Source: Porogramme epimiltina
Lineage: Eukaryota; Basidiomycota; Agaricomycetes; Polyporales; Polyporaceae
Assembly (NCBI GenBank): GCA_900155495.1
Contig: FTLJ01000505.1
Span: 1-21,445, forward strand
Direction of reading: 5' to 3'
DNA: 21,445 nucleotides
Shown here: positions 1 to 9,560 of the stretch, in pieces
Position numbering within the stretch: the first letter of the stretch is position 1
How the letters are laid out: every line of letters starts with the position of its first letter
Made by a program: the position numbers and the translations under genes
The notes under the pieces: model-generated
What the model was told of the DNA's origin: nothing
Database searches by the model: none
Seen by the model: only the letters and a program-made list of their open reading frames with translations

Positions 1-1150
1 TCATCGCTCTTGCACGGGATGAACACACGTACCTAGAGAAGATTCAGAGACACGCCGCATGATCGCCGCCTACACCCTTCTCCGCTGTATGCCCGCAACC
101 TTCCCGTGGAAACCATGGCCGTTTGAGCTCTGATACGTTATGCATACTCTACCCCCGACACATGACCCCACTCCATACTCCTTCCCCTTCAAGTTCCACG
201 GCGAGGAGCGCGATTCGTCCATTAAACGGTGCAGTTCCTAGCCTTGCAGTTTTGTTCGAGAATGTAGCCTAGATCGGATGATGGGGATAGAGCGTGAGTA
301 GGTGCGTATCTTTGGCCGTGGGACGGACAAATGCGATATCTGCGGGGCTTCTGCGGCCGAGAGGCTTCATGGGGCAAGGTTACGAGGATGTCACGGAGGA
401 GCGGCGCAGGAGCGCGCGGACTGCAGCTGGAGGCGTTGAGGCCGTTGACCCAGGCTTCTTGCAGCCTGCCTGGGATCTACTGGCGTGCGACCGCAGTAGG
501 GCAGCGAAAAGAGGGTGGAAAGAGCGGCTGATAGGCTCAAATCAACGGAGACGAGGGCACTCTTGGGTCGCATGCATGTAGAGGCATATCGGGGTCGTCG
601 GCATAGCCGGAAGCCCCGGCAGCGCTCGGAGGAAGGAGAACCGGGTTCGCCGCGAACAGAGAGAATTCGAAGGGTCGGCGCTGAGCGTGGCAGGGCCTGG
701 CACCGGGGCTGGATCGAATCGTGCGGGCGGGCCATCCGGCTCACGCAGGGGCCAATGCGCCTGGAACCCCGAGTAGAAGAGGAAGCAGGATGGCAGCGTA
801 GCCCGGGCCGCGCGGGAGAAGGTGGGATCGAAAGTCATCTCAGAGCCGAAAAGAATCTGAGCCCGGGCCCGGGAGGAGTCGGACTCCGCGCGTTTCCGAG
901 GGTGACTGTGTCATGACTGTGATTGATGATGTCATGTCACGTCACCTCCGCTCGCCACGTCCACGAGCGGCCCATATGTGCGCCTGGCGGCGTCCAAGCC
1001 ACCTTTAGGCTCGGCCATCGTCCCGACACCTCGCTGTCCTCCATCCATGTACTAGCCTGTCGAGGACTTCCTGCTTCGCATTCACAGAGCGCTCCCCGGG
1101 ATATGCCCCAGCTCGTGCAAGCAGCTCACTTGGTCTCCCTGACCTTTCTC
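1..1150. other. Region with no supported gene
   Basis: Several overlapping open frames run through this GC-rich stretch on both strands, but none has a recognisable motif, coding-like residue order or credible splice structure. A short open stretch around 167-240 (plus) has coding-like codons but no start and no recognisable family. I see no promoter, tRNA or repeat here that I can defend. Confidence 0.5.
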
Positions 1151-1426
1151 GAGTCGGGCGGGGTTCAGGGTAATAATATGCGACACAACTATCTTGCACG
1201 AAGACCTGCCGCCTGTTCCGGGAAAATGCTTCTCCACCAATGGTGAGTGCCATTTCGAATGGACTTTCTGTTTCCGAATCCCACGTCTCGGAGACCACAA
1301 CGTTGACACTGTATCTGACAGGGCGTATAATCCGTGTATGGACGCCGATACGCGCGCGAGTCTAACATGGTCCTCGGGAAATGAATATCGCCTTGACGAG
1401 CTTGCTGTCTTAAAGCATTGCGGCTA
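1150..1426 (+). pseudogene. Possible spliced gene fragment, unidentified
   Basis: A strong donor (GTGAGT at 1243) and an acceptor preceded by CTGAC (ending at 1321) define a credible 79-nt intron. One flanking frame joins a short exon to an open stretch of about 35 codons that ends in TAG at 1425-1427; another frame gives a shorter product. I do not recognise the protein and no continuing exons are evident. It could be debris of a larger gene or a chance splice-like arrangement. Confidence 0.25.
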
Positions 1427-1513
1427 GGATTGAGTATAGCGGAGAGTCATGGGGAGAGCTCAGGAAGTGGTACGTGCCCTCTTCATCGCATGGTCAAGCG
1501 CACTTGACGAAAT

Positions 1514-1777
1514 TCAATACAGCTTCCTCCGGGCACTGAATCTCACCCGGCCCTGCTCCGATGCTACACGCTCACGCTCCGAGAAGCACGTCACCATTAC
1601 TGCTGCCCTCAAACTTCCGCTCTTTCGTAATTTGCGAGATTTCTCACGAGGATGTCGCATCATCACCCAAAGACCCTCATCGTTGAAGGTATCGCGTGGG
1701 TCTCCAACCATTCTAATACGAATAGGAACGTTGCCCGATGTCAATGACGAGGGGTGATAGTGCACTGAGGCGGGCAA
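1514..1777 (-). pseudogene. Unidentified minus-strand open reading fragment
   Basis: This 87-codon open frame has no ATG (it opens at a TTG) but a fairly natural residue mix. It runs through a hydrophobic stretch (GNVPIRIRMVG), a DPRDTFNDEG segment and a basic helix-like segment (HPREKSRKLRKSG). No family is recognised. The lack of an ATG suggests an internal exon or a decayed fragment. Chance cannot be excluded. Confidence 0.2.
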
Positions 1778-1779
1778 AC

Positions 1780-2500
1780 GAGAGTGAGGTTTGATTATTG
1801 GTGAGTCTGTACGCGCAGCCCTACCATCTCACTCTCATCGTCGTCCTATCGCTTGCGTTTGGTCCAAATGGCACATTTGCTCCGTAATGCGAGCGTATCA
1901 TCCCAGGGTTCTAGATATTCGTGTACTTAGGATATCTCAATGGAATGCCACCTCTACTCTTGGGTGAGTCACAAATTTCGCCGGGGGCTTTCCTTTCCCA
2001 GTTCATCGCAGTTTCTGAGGGATACTATCTTAGCCCACCCGCCGTTTCGCCCTCGTCCCCAAAGCCATACACGGCCCCCCACGTTGTTTACTCGCCTTGT
2101 ACCAGAGTGCAAATTCTCTTGCTATCTGCCCGCGAGGTATTATCAGCGAGGAACGGTACCCCCAGTTCACGTAGTTTCACCCTAAACCTCGGGCGGCGCG
2201 TACACTAGGTGCTCACATCGGAGCGCTAGATCACATTCGACGAGCCTGTGCCTGCCATGCGCGGCGGCGCCCGCTGCCCATCCCATGAATGATGGGGTTG
2301 TTGGCCGTTACGCAAGTTGTTGAGAGATTGTTAAACGTCGTTCTATTACTCATTTCCTCGGATCCATGCCACCATCCTAATCTTGTACGTACAATATGTA
2401 GCACTACGAATATATTTTGACCCGTGTATATATAGACAAACACTCCAGCATGGGCTCGCGAGTGTCAGGCGTGCGCCATGTCATCGGTATTGGACAAGCT
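1780..2500. other. Unassigned region with splice-like signals
   Basis: GTGAGT donors near 1801 and 1964, followed by CCCAG acceptors near 1906-1909 and 2001, look like intron borders. The intervening frames (for example 1921-2208 plus) resemble no known family. The A+T-richer part at 2330-2450 could be intergenic or a terminator or promoter. Nothing here supports a firm gene call. Confidence 0.3.
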
Positions 2501-2512
2501 TTTCGATTGGAT

Positions 2513-2905
2513 TCAACTGACGCGCCCGAGGAGTGCAAGTTCGACGATTATATGTCTAACAACGTCCGGTAACGAGCACAAGTAAAGCACACTTCGCCTG
2601 ATCCACAATGCCCATGTCCACGTCCAATACCAATCTCCCCCTTCATTCCAATCAGCCCATCCTAGCCCTCGCATCCTCATTATGCTCGCAGCCAGCACCA
2701 ACAAGCTTCTACTTGCAACCGTTCCCGGCGAGGGCATCACGATGCGGTCAGACATAGACGTAAGCGTGACTGCCAGCTGCGTGCAGGTGAACCCGGGAAG
2801 CTCCCTCAGCGCCGCCGTCTGCGACGCGCGGTCTGCCCACGCCGCGACCAAGCACACCTGCAGCAGCAGGTGCATTCCCACCGGTGCCGTGTCTGGGTCG
2901 ACGGT
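2513..2905 (-). pseudogene. Probable exon or decayed gene fragment, unidentified
   Basis: Reading the minus strand, a pyrimidine-rich tract ending in CGCGCAG (acceptor at 2906-2908) opens a frame that stays open to 2513, about 130 codons. Third codon positions over roughly 2905-2680 are strongly G/C, and the residues look protein-like (helical HLLLQVCLVAAWADRASQTA, then LPGFTCTQLAVTLTSMSDR). The last 40 codons are less convincing (Trp-rich) and may be intronic. No family is recognised. The overlapping plus-strand frame at 2682-2927 is probably its shadow. Confidence 0.35.
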
Positions 2906-2929
2906 CTGCGCGGGGAAGAGTGAGTAGGA

Positions 2930-3529
2930 GGCGAAACTAAGGCGGCGGGGGGACGCACCCTAAGCGGTTACACTGCATCACGAGGGTGCAAGGGCGGCAG
3001 AGATGTCGTCGCATTTGAGCAGCACGCGGGAATCCCTGCATGAATGGGTCGTTTACATTGTGGGATCGAATCTATAGATTCAAGCGTTAGATGGTGCGCG
3101 TATGGCCAGCAGGGGGCAAAGACACACCCCGAAGTTTGTTACTCAAGCCTGAGATGCTGCGCCGGCGGAATGCGTTGAGACTGTTGTCTACACTGAGAAC
3201 AGTCGTGTCAGTGGGGTGCATCGGGGATGTCTCGTTGCTGCAGGTAGGGGTAAGGCTTACAGAGAAAGCGGCTACAGCCGAACGTCTGTAACATCGTCGC
3301 AAGGCACGACGTGCAACGCTGTCCTGTTCTGCTCGCCTCGCTGCACCTCCGTCGTATTCTTGTCGACCTCACCCACCAATTTGACCGGCCCTGTCACTAC
3401 TTCCAGTTAGAAGCTGCTATCTGCGACTGGAGAAGAGGGGGGCATGTACCGAACGAGGGACCGGCGTCGAACGTCGCGACTGCCGCCTGGATGGCCGCTG
3501 CAGGCCAGCTTGGGGGAGGAGTGGTGGAG
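2930..3529. other. Region with no supported gene
   Basis: Short open frames lie on both strands around 3087-3302. Neither has a recognisable motif or splice structure. I see no repeat here that matches elsewhere in the window. Confidence 0.4.
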
Positions 3530-3655
3530 GTCGAGGCGTAGGTGAACATGGAGGACCTCGCGAGAGGGCAGATGCTCGAGACGAGAGAGGGCGCCGAATT
3601 TGTATGCGGGTTGGTCGCGGGATGAGCGCGCGCAGTTGAATACATCGTCCTCGGC
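3530..3655 (-). pseudogene. Remnant of repeat-encoded protein, copy A
   Basis: The minus strand reads DDVFNCARSSRDQPAYKFGA followed by LSRLEHLPSREVLHVHL. A second, diverged copy lies on the minus strand at 9160-9295. The two share D-D-x-F-x-C-A, S-x-D-Q, Y-K-F, L-E-x-x-P and S-R-E-x-x-x-x-H, which indicates common descent of a coding sequence rather than chance. The protein family is not recognised. The frame before this block probably differs between the copies, so both look decayed. Confidence 0.4.
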
Positions 3656-5465
3656 GTGGACAGGCAGTTTGAGGTGAGCACGGCGCCCACTTCTTCTTCG
3701 TGTATGCTCGTCGAAAACGTATGGAAATTTGAAAAGGGCGAATCTTCAAATTGGGGGCCAATGTCGGGGCCAACAGGCTGACGCCGCGCGCGCGGTGGGT
3801 GAGCGCTGGGCGCCCAGAGGCCCTGTCGTGCGCACGCGCTCATCGTACGCGCGCAGAGCCGGCCAATAGCATCCCACCACTCCTGCTGACAATTCTGACG
3901 GAGAGGCCGAGTCCAGCGAGAAAACTGGGCACTTTGCAAGCGCGCGCTCACACGGCGCGGGGAACGACCTCCCTGAGCGCGCGCGACGGGGTACCCGCCG
4001 CGCGGCCCACGCGAGGCCGTTGTGGCCAGTTGACGCTCGCAGAATCTCACGGCGGCGCTGCGCGCGGGCTGGCTCGCAGAGCGCGTGCGTATTCGCGATG
4101 GGACCTGTTGGGAGCGCGCGCCGGGCTTCCAGCGACTCGACGTCGTTGCGACACCCCGCTGCTGCAACCCAGGACCCATCTAGATCTGCCACCGCCCTCA
4201 ACGCGCCCACGCCCACGAGCCGCGCCCAACTCCGCATCGAGAAACTCCCATCGCGACTCGCTCGGGTCGTCGCTGCATGATCCCAAACGATTCGCGGGGA
4301 CCAGTGCGGCCAGGAAGACGGGCACAGCGCAGGTGGCCACGCCCCGGCGATGGGAAGCGGCCGCAGCGGCGTCGGCCCAGGGTGCGAGGACACTAGCGAG
4401 CCCGCGCGCGCCGTCCGCGGGTGCGCGTGGCGGACAGCGCGGGGCACGCGCGCGGTGGCTGGGAGAGGGGTGCTGGGGCGGGCTTCGTGCGAGCGGGGCG
4501 GAGACGCGGTGGCGGCGGTGGGGATGGCTTTTACTTTAAGAGGGCGTTTGAGGACATTCTAGCGCGGGCGCGGGCGGGAGGCCGTAGCGAGGGGCGGGCA
4601 GGGAGACGGGACGCGCTTGACGAGGGTGGGAATGGAATCTTGGAGGAGCCGTTTGGAGGATCTGATGGGCGCGATGAAGCCGGCGAGCAGGGAGCGTACC
4701 GCAAAGAACTGTCGTCGCGGGTGCGCACAGATGTACAGCGATCGAACCAACGAGCCTATATCGAATAATCGCCGAGGCGTCTTGTTCGCGGTGGGGGGAG
4801 AGGGACGGGAAGTTGACTGACGGGCTTTCGCTAGTCATTGCGAATGAGCGAGCGGTGTTGTCCGTATCTGAGGAGCGGCGAGAGACGGAGGGTAGGGGGA
4901 GGGGTAGAACAGAGAGGTTACTGTACTTGGGGGTTCAACTTGGTAGAACGTCGGAAGAGTGGCTAGTACTTGCAAATACGGCGTCAGAAGAAGGGCCTCC
5001 GAACCGCTAGCCTTGTGGGTGGGAGGGACATGCTATAAGAAGAGGGACGTCTGCATGGAGGGAAAGAACCAGGCTCACCAGGCTTACGACTGGACAAGCT
5101 AAGGAGACCCTATCGACGAGGGCGGAGAATCCTGTCCATCCGCCCCGGGGTGATGCGTGCTCCACAAATAGAGTGAGAGGGGGTACGACAGCGCAACGGA
5201 AGGGCGACTTGTGAACGCGGGGTCGACTGGAGGACGCGACGGGCGGCGCGCGTAGGAGTGGGGCGTGGAAGGCGGGGCTCAATCGACTGAAGGCAGAGCC
5301 GTGACGGCGACTGAGCGACAAGGAGATCGGAGGAAGGACTGGCACGTACGAGGGTTTGCGGCCACTTCCGGCACGCGGCGCAGGAGGGCTTGGGGGAGAG
5401 GGCACTGGGCAGAGGAGCGGGCACGGCGATTGGAGGCAGTCCCGCCACGGCTAGACGTGCCAGTG
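3530..5465. repeat. GC-rich dispersed repeat, longest copy (copy A)
   Basis: Blocks of this stretch recur in the same order elsewhere. Its left part (about 3530-3965) matches 9160-9560. Its right part (about 4120-5465) matches 19,810-21,180 and partly 17,832-18,050. Shared landmarks are the GCTGGGAGAGGGG motif followed by a run into CGTTTGAGGA, the GACCAG(T)..GGAAGAC..GGCACAGCGCAGG block near 4300, and CGGCGATTGGAGGCAGYCC near 5428. Alignments were made by eye and identity looks moderate, so the copies are old. Long open frames here reflect high GC, not genes. Terminal repeats and target duplications were not found, so the element class is unknown. Confidence 0.6.
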
Positions 5466-5469
5466 AGCG

Positions 5470-5833
5470 CGGGAACCAGGACCGAGGTGGAGCGTCGACC
5501 GCATGGGGGAACCAGCCGAGCGAAGTGTGTGGATCTGAGAGGTGAAGGGTGTGTCAGGGAAGAACACCAGCTAGTGTGGGGCGGGCGAGGGAGGAAGCAT
5601 TCGCCATCGAGTCGGAGAGAGCGACAGACGTCGAGCCTCTCTGAGGCAGCAGCGGCCGGCCCACCGGCGATCATTGAGCCCCGTGCCGGACGGCCCAGAT
5701 CTCGCGTGGCACGCTCTAGCGCCCTCGCCCAATCCTTGCACACATCTAGTCTGTCGCATGCATCTGATCAACGGCCCACCTCCGAGCGAATATCTCCGAC
5801 TAGTAACTCCTGATAGCTCCCCAGCTCCCCTTC
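5470..5833. other. Region with no supported gene
   Basis: This follows repeat copy A. Several overlapping open frames occur on both strands but none carries a family signature. I see nothing defensible here. Confidence 0.4.
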
Positions 5834-6122
5834 ATGCTGCCCCCCAATGCCAGTTCTCTGCTTAACTGGCACGCTCCTGTCCCCCTCAAGCCCACCACAT
5901 TCGGACATCACGAACACACGGGGACCGGCCTGGTATTCTATGCACGGAGAGCGCGTCGTTCGGTACGTGTCTTTCCTCTACTACATGCCTTCTTCTTCCG
6001 TACTATAAGGGCTCACTTCCACGTCATGTGCATCTCATGTTGTGGATATAAGAGGGCGAGGTTGAGGGTCATAGCGCTGTTCAGCCTTGCGTTTCGACCA
6101 CGCATTGTGAGCTGCGTCCTCT

Positions 6123-6131
6123 CCATACAGT
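6123..6131. repeat. Left target-site duplication, CCATACAGT
   Basis: The 9-bp sequence directly abuts the left end of the inverted terminal repeat and is repeated exactly, in the same orientation, just outside the right end (7608-7616). One further matching T (6122 and 7607) makes a 10-bp duplication possible if the terminal base is assigned differently. Confidence 0.85.
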
Positions 6132-6266
6132 ACTTGAGGTTAATGGACCAGTGCGTTTGTTGGGGTATTGAAACTCCGCTGTGGCTGCGGTGATGACGCG
6201 TCTCGCTAGCCCTCCGGCGCTTGTTGGACTTGCGCGCGGGGGCCAGCGCCAGCGCTTATTGGACTT
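6132..6266 (+). repeat. Left terminal inverted repeat
   Basis: The outer 101 nt (6132-6232) match the reverse complement of 7507-7607 with a single C/T difference at 6212. After a diverged 17/20-nt spacer with a 3-nt length difference, a further 17 nt (6250-6266) match exactly. Within the repeat, GCGCTTGTTGGACTT and GCGCTTATTGGACTT form an internal pair of similar 15-mers, possibly subterminal transposase-binding repeats. Confidence 0.9.
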
Positions 6267-6343
6267 CCACCCGCGCATCATCCTGTCCTTGATCAACACT
6301 CGCATTTCCCTGTAGAGTCCCATGGCTTCCACACACACAGTGG

Positions 6344-6970
6344 TACAAGCTCGGTAAGATGGCTTAAGTGGTCACGACCCAGCAGGACCTCCACCTGCAG
6401 CAGTTCATCAAGGTGCTGCAGCTGATGGGCTACGACTACCTCGAGCATGTCATCTATGGCCTCGTCCTCGGCATGAGCACCGAAGCGGTACGTGGCGAAT
6501 TGTGCTCAGTAGGAATGTTGTTTGTACTGACTGGTCTCCTCCGCGCAGGATCAACAACTAGACATGCTCTCGTTCAAGGGCGACACCGGCCCGTACCTCC
6601 AATACGCCCATGTCCGCCTGTCCTCGATCGAGCGCAAGAACCCCGAGCTACTTCCGGTGCTCGCGCGTCGAAGATGAAGACAGAGCTGGCGTTTGAGCAG
6701 CCCCCGTGCAAGATCGCGTTTCTGCTGGGCTCGTACCCCGACGTGGCGAAGACGGCGCTGAAGATGCACGAGCCAAGTGGACTGTGGGATCGTGACATTC
6801 GCGTTCAGGCTATCGCACACGATCTCGAGCGCGTGGGAGCCAGTTGTCGTCAAGGGGGAGGCGGACGCGTGGAGAAAGCGAAGGCGCGTATGGCACTGTA
6901 CCTCGCCGCGCGCGACGTGCTTGGGGCCGCGCTCCGCGTTCTGAGTATCCGGCCACTCGAGCGGATGTGA
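6344..6970 (+). pseudogene. Captured arginyl-tRNA synthetase fragment, broken
   Basis: Arginyl-tRNA synthetase (class I) charges tRNA-Arg with arginine. Recognisable blocks in order are QQDLHLQQFIKVLQLMGYDY, EHVIYGLVLGMST (ending inside the KMSKS-equivalent MSTRKG loop), DMLSFKGDTGPYLQYAHVRL, IAFLLGSYPDVAKTALKMHE, VTFAFRLSHTISSAWEPVVV (frame 0) and the C-terminus LGAALRVLSIRPLERM with its TGA at 6968-6970. Only the C-terminal part of the enzyme is present. The stretch after MST up to the MLSF block, roughly 60-70 residues, is missing. Breaks are a TAA at 6365-6367 where the family has a Tyr codon, and frame changes at about 6650-6675, 6785-6792 and 6868-6872. A 61-nt GTACGT...GCAG intron (6488-6548) is retained in phase, so the copy is genomic, not from mRNA. 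It cannot make a functional enzyme. Confidence 0.85.
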
Positions 6971-7469
6971 GGGTGAGAAGGTTCCGTGCGCGACGCCCCG
7001 ACAATGGAGTATGGAATTATAGTAGACGTATGTAGTAGTGTAATGCATGGTCCACTTCTTCTTCTTGGCTCAGGCTGGGTTTGTTTGTCGGATGACATAC
7101 GAAGGCATAATCCACGAGCAGGTGAACGCTTTCGGTGATTGTGTACAAGAAGCCTTGAAATCACAGAAATGTATTGTAGTTTTGGCTAATATCAATTTTA
7201 CCACGGTGACTGTCCAACACGGGGAGGCTTGATCATGAGCCTTCTTTCTGCCTGTGAAGCTTTGAAGCATCGGATGTGCTTCGTTCCGCACTTCGGGTCT
7301 TGTGTGGAGAAAAGTCGTGCAGTACATCAAACTGCCACTGAATCGTACAGTTTATATGTATAATTTATCCTATGCATTGATTTTCTCTTAGTTCGTTAAG
7401 CGGAAGGTGCGGTCGCATCCGCAAGCATCATGCCCAGCAGTCACGGTGCGCCGCGGCGAGAGCATGTAC
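6971..7469. other. Right interior of the element; probable captured 3' UTR and unassigned DNA
   Basis: Just after the synthetase stop, an A+T-richer stretch (about 7000-7045) resembles a fungal 3' untranslated region and was probably captured with the gene fragment. The remainder to 7469 contains short open frames on both strands (for example 7047-7232 plus) without recognisable motifs. It may be a second captured fragment or original element sequence. Confidence 0.4.
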
Positions 7470-7607
7470 AAGTCCAATAAGCGCTGACGCAAGCCCCGCA
7501 CGTGCACAAGTCCAACAAGCGCCGGAAGGCTAGCGAGACGCGTCATCACCGCAGCCACAGCGGAGTTTCAATACCCCAACAAACGCACTGGTCCATTAAC
7601 CTCAAGT
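7470..7607 (-). repeat. Right terminal inverted repeat
   Basis: This is the reverse complement of the left terminal repeat: 7507-7607 pairs with 6132-6232 at 100 of 101 positions, and 7470-7486 pairs exactly with 6250-6266. It ends CCTCAAGT, mirroring the ACTTGAGG at the left end. Confidence 0.9.
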
Positions 7608-7616
7608 CCATACAGT
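7608..7616. repeat. Right target-site duplication, CCATACAGT
   Basis: Exact copy of the 9 bp at 6123-6131, immediately outside the right terminal repeat and in the same orientation. Confidence 0.85.
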
Positions 7617-8601
7617 CGCTTTATGGTAGCGTCGTGAGGCGATCAATATCTGGTGCGTATTCCTCCCCTCGAATGAAGCCCTCTTTCTGACTGGAGAGGA
7701 TAGATGCCTGTGCAGCGTCCACTCAGTTATCGAAGGAACATACTGGCTACTCTCCATCCAGTGGCGAACCTGAGCTCAATGAGAAGACCCTCCTAAAGCT
7801 CCTGCTACCGCTCCCCCAGCTCGCAGCAAGACCGCTTGCCCCCCTACCGCTATTCAAACCTGTCCAGACCAGCAACTCGAGCCATTCCTCCGCAAGCCTG
7901 TCTCGGACAAGGTACGCTGTAGTACATCAGGAGTTTCGCATACTGCTGGATCCAAATTCTGCGACAGCCAGCGCGTGGAGAAGCTTCTCTGGTAAGAGCG
8001 TACCTTTCAGAGTACGGCTCGCTCATTTATATCACCGCCCTCTACTCTAGAATAGGCCCCGCTGAAATTTCGGTGTGTGCTCTCTTCCGCCACCAATATT
8101 ATTCGCCCGACCGTTCTACTCAATGTGCTTCTCTCATGTTCAGAAGGCTATGCACTACTCCCGGTCTATCATGGCGGGATGGAGCGTCATGCATTTACTC
8201 TCTCAAAGTTGTGGTATGTCCTCATACAAGGTTATCGTCCGACGTCAATTCCGTAGTGCTGACGCATGACGCGTAGCAAATCAGTCCCTGTTGTCCAACG
8301 CACCCTTCACATGCTCGACTCACGAAGCTCGTAAGCAACTCGTAGTCGGGCACGCGCCACTCGTCCATCAGGCTAGCTTACGGACTGTTGTGCTACAGGG
8401 TATGGGCGATGGGATATCGCTTTGTGCGCTCATACGTATATTAGGCAGTGATCGTCCTTGCAGATGCGATTCTACTGATGTCTCTTCCTCCCAACCTTTC
8501 TAAAGTATGAACTGCCAAACGGCACGGCCTGCGAGATTGCCAGAATCCGCGGGTACGAGCAGAAGTACACATACTACGGAGTGATCAATATATTTTTATA
8601 A

Positions 8602-9159
8602 TCACCGAGAAATTTGTTAGGGGATGTGTTCGATTTCGTCACTGCGAGCTGAGCGCACGTTCACTATACCACCGCAAATATCCGTGACTGCAACCTCAGA
8701 CCTCAACAACCATCTCTCCTCGCGCGTTCCTCCAGCATGCCATGTCGGCCTTCCCTCCCGCGCCTGCTGTCCCCAACCCAGCATCGACATCGCCTTCTTA
8801 AGACGTGCTATACCTATTGTGAGCTCCTCCGCCCGCTGCGCGCACCTCGCGGCTACACGACACCCGAATCAGACAACAAGGGCCCGATTAGGCGTGTAGC
8901 GCAAACACTGCCGGGGCGGTCGGAAGGCCATAGTAGATAGGATCTCCGGGAGACGGTGACGCGAGGGTGGCATACTTGCGCGCGTCGCTGTCTGACTCGG
9001 CCGTCCGCAAGCGTCGTCGGAAGCGCGAGAGGGGCGACGCGAGGATGGTAGTTGGCGGGAGGAGAGGCGGACGCCGGCCTCAGCGGGGTGCGGGCTCTGC
9101 GCGGATGGCAGAGATTGCAGACTGTATGGCCGCCGGGGACCAGTTAGGGAGTAGAGCGG
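8602..9159. other. Region with no supported gene; possible 5' gene remnant
   Basis: An A+T-rich stretch at 8588-8620 follows the preceding gene remnant. Around 8738-8795 a short ATG frame beginning MSAFPPAPAVPNPAST follows a CT-rich leader and looks like the first codons of a fungal gene, but it stops after about 19 codons. Nothing continues it convincingly. Confidence 0.3.
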
Positions 9160-9560
9160 CGGGAGTCCATGTAGAACGTGAATGTTGACTGCTTCACGAG
9201 AGGGGCGTGCGCTCGAGACAAAGGAGGGCGAACTTGTAGGTGCGGGCGAGTTGGTCGGGGGACAAGCCGGCGCAGCGGAACGTGTCGTCTGCGGCGCGAG
9301 CGGGGACGGAGGGGGGAGGGGCACCGCGCCCGCCTCATCTTCGAAGCTCGTGTATGCTTATCAGCAACACGCAGAGGTGTGCAGGTGGCCGACCTCAGAG
9401 GTAAATCTCGAGGCCTTCTGGCTGACGCCGCGCGCGCGCGCGCGAATGGGGCTTGCGCGCGGGGCCGGCCGGTGGAGGTGAGCGCGACAGGAAAATAGGC
9501 ATTATGCAAGCACACGCTCGCACAGCGCGGGGAGCGACCGCCCCGCGCGCGCCCCGCGGC
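9160..9560. repeat. GC-rich dispersed repeat, partial copy B
   Basis: It matches the left part of copy A in the same order: the repeat-encoded protein block, then a CTGACGCCGCGCGCGCG stretch, then GCAAGCACACGCTCGCACAG(CGCGGGG), corresponding to 3938-3962. The minus strand of 9160-9295 reads DDTFRCAGLSPDQLARTYKF, then a frame change or TGA near SREAVNIHV, so this coding copy is broken. The 354-codon open frame covering 9144-10208 (minus) is probably a GC artefact laid over this repeat. Confidence 0.5.

Larger units (their letters stand above)
6132..7607. mobile_element. Pack-MULE-like element carrying an arginyl-tRNA synthetase fragment
   Basis: The 1,476-bp element has inverted terminal repeats beginning ACTTGAGGTTAATGGACC and is flanked by a perfect 9-bp direct duplication. 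Long terminal inverted repeats plus a 9-bp duplication are the usual marks of Mutator-like elements. No transposase is encoded, so it would be non-autonomous. Most of its left interior is a fragment of a host gene (6344-6970) followed by what looks like that gene's 3' untranslated region; the rest (about 7040-7469) is unassigned. Such gene-carrying elements are known as Pack-MULEs, best described in plants. The near-perfect terminal repeats (100 of the outer 101 positions agree) argue for fairly recent activity. The superfamily is inferred from structure only. Confidence 0.8.
5834..8601 (+). pseudogene. Unidentified multi-exon gene interrupted by the mobile element
   Basis: The frame open at 5834-6131 continues at 7617-7652 if the element (6132-7607) and one target duplication are disregarded. 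A GTGCGT...CTGAC...TAG intron (7653-7703) leads in phase to a 288-nt exon (7704-7991) that is open throughout. Its residues include a Pro/Leu-rich middle and a protein-like end (VVHQEFRILLDPNSATASAW). Further introns are credible: 7992-8055, 8073-8143, 8214-8276 (GTATGT, CTGAC), 8331-8398 (GTAAGC) and 8436-8505. The last exon (8506-8601) best reads YELPNGTACEIARIRGYEQK and ends TAA. That last reading is in a different frame from the upstream exons, so a frameshift or a missed exon is likely. No family is recognised; the start is uncertain. Confidence 0.4.

Noticed and set aside
3397..4539. Long overlapping open frames on both strands (3397-4179, 3746-4447, 3751-4539)
   Set aside because: All lie in the GC-rich repeat, overlap each other antisense and have low-complexity composition.
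6132..7607. hAT, piggyBac or Helitron identity for the element
   Set aside because: The 9-bp duplication does not fit hAT (8 bp) or piggyBac (TTAA), and Helitrons lack terminal inverted repeats and target duplications.
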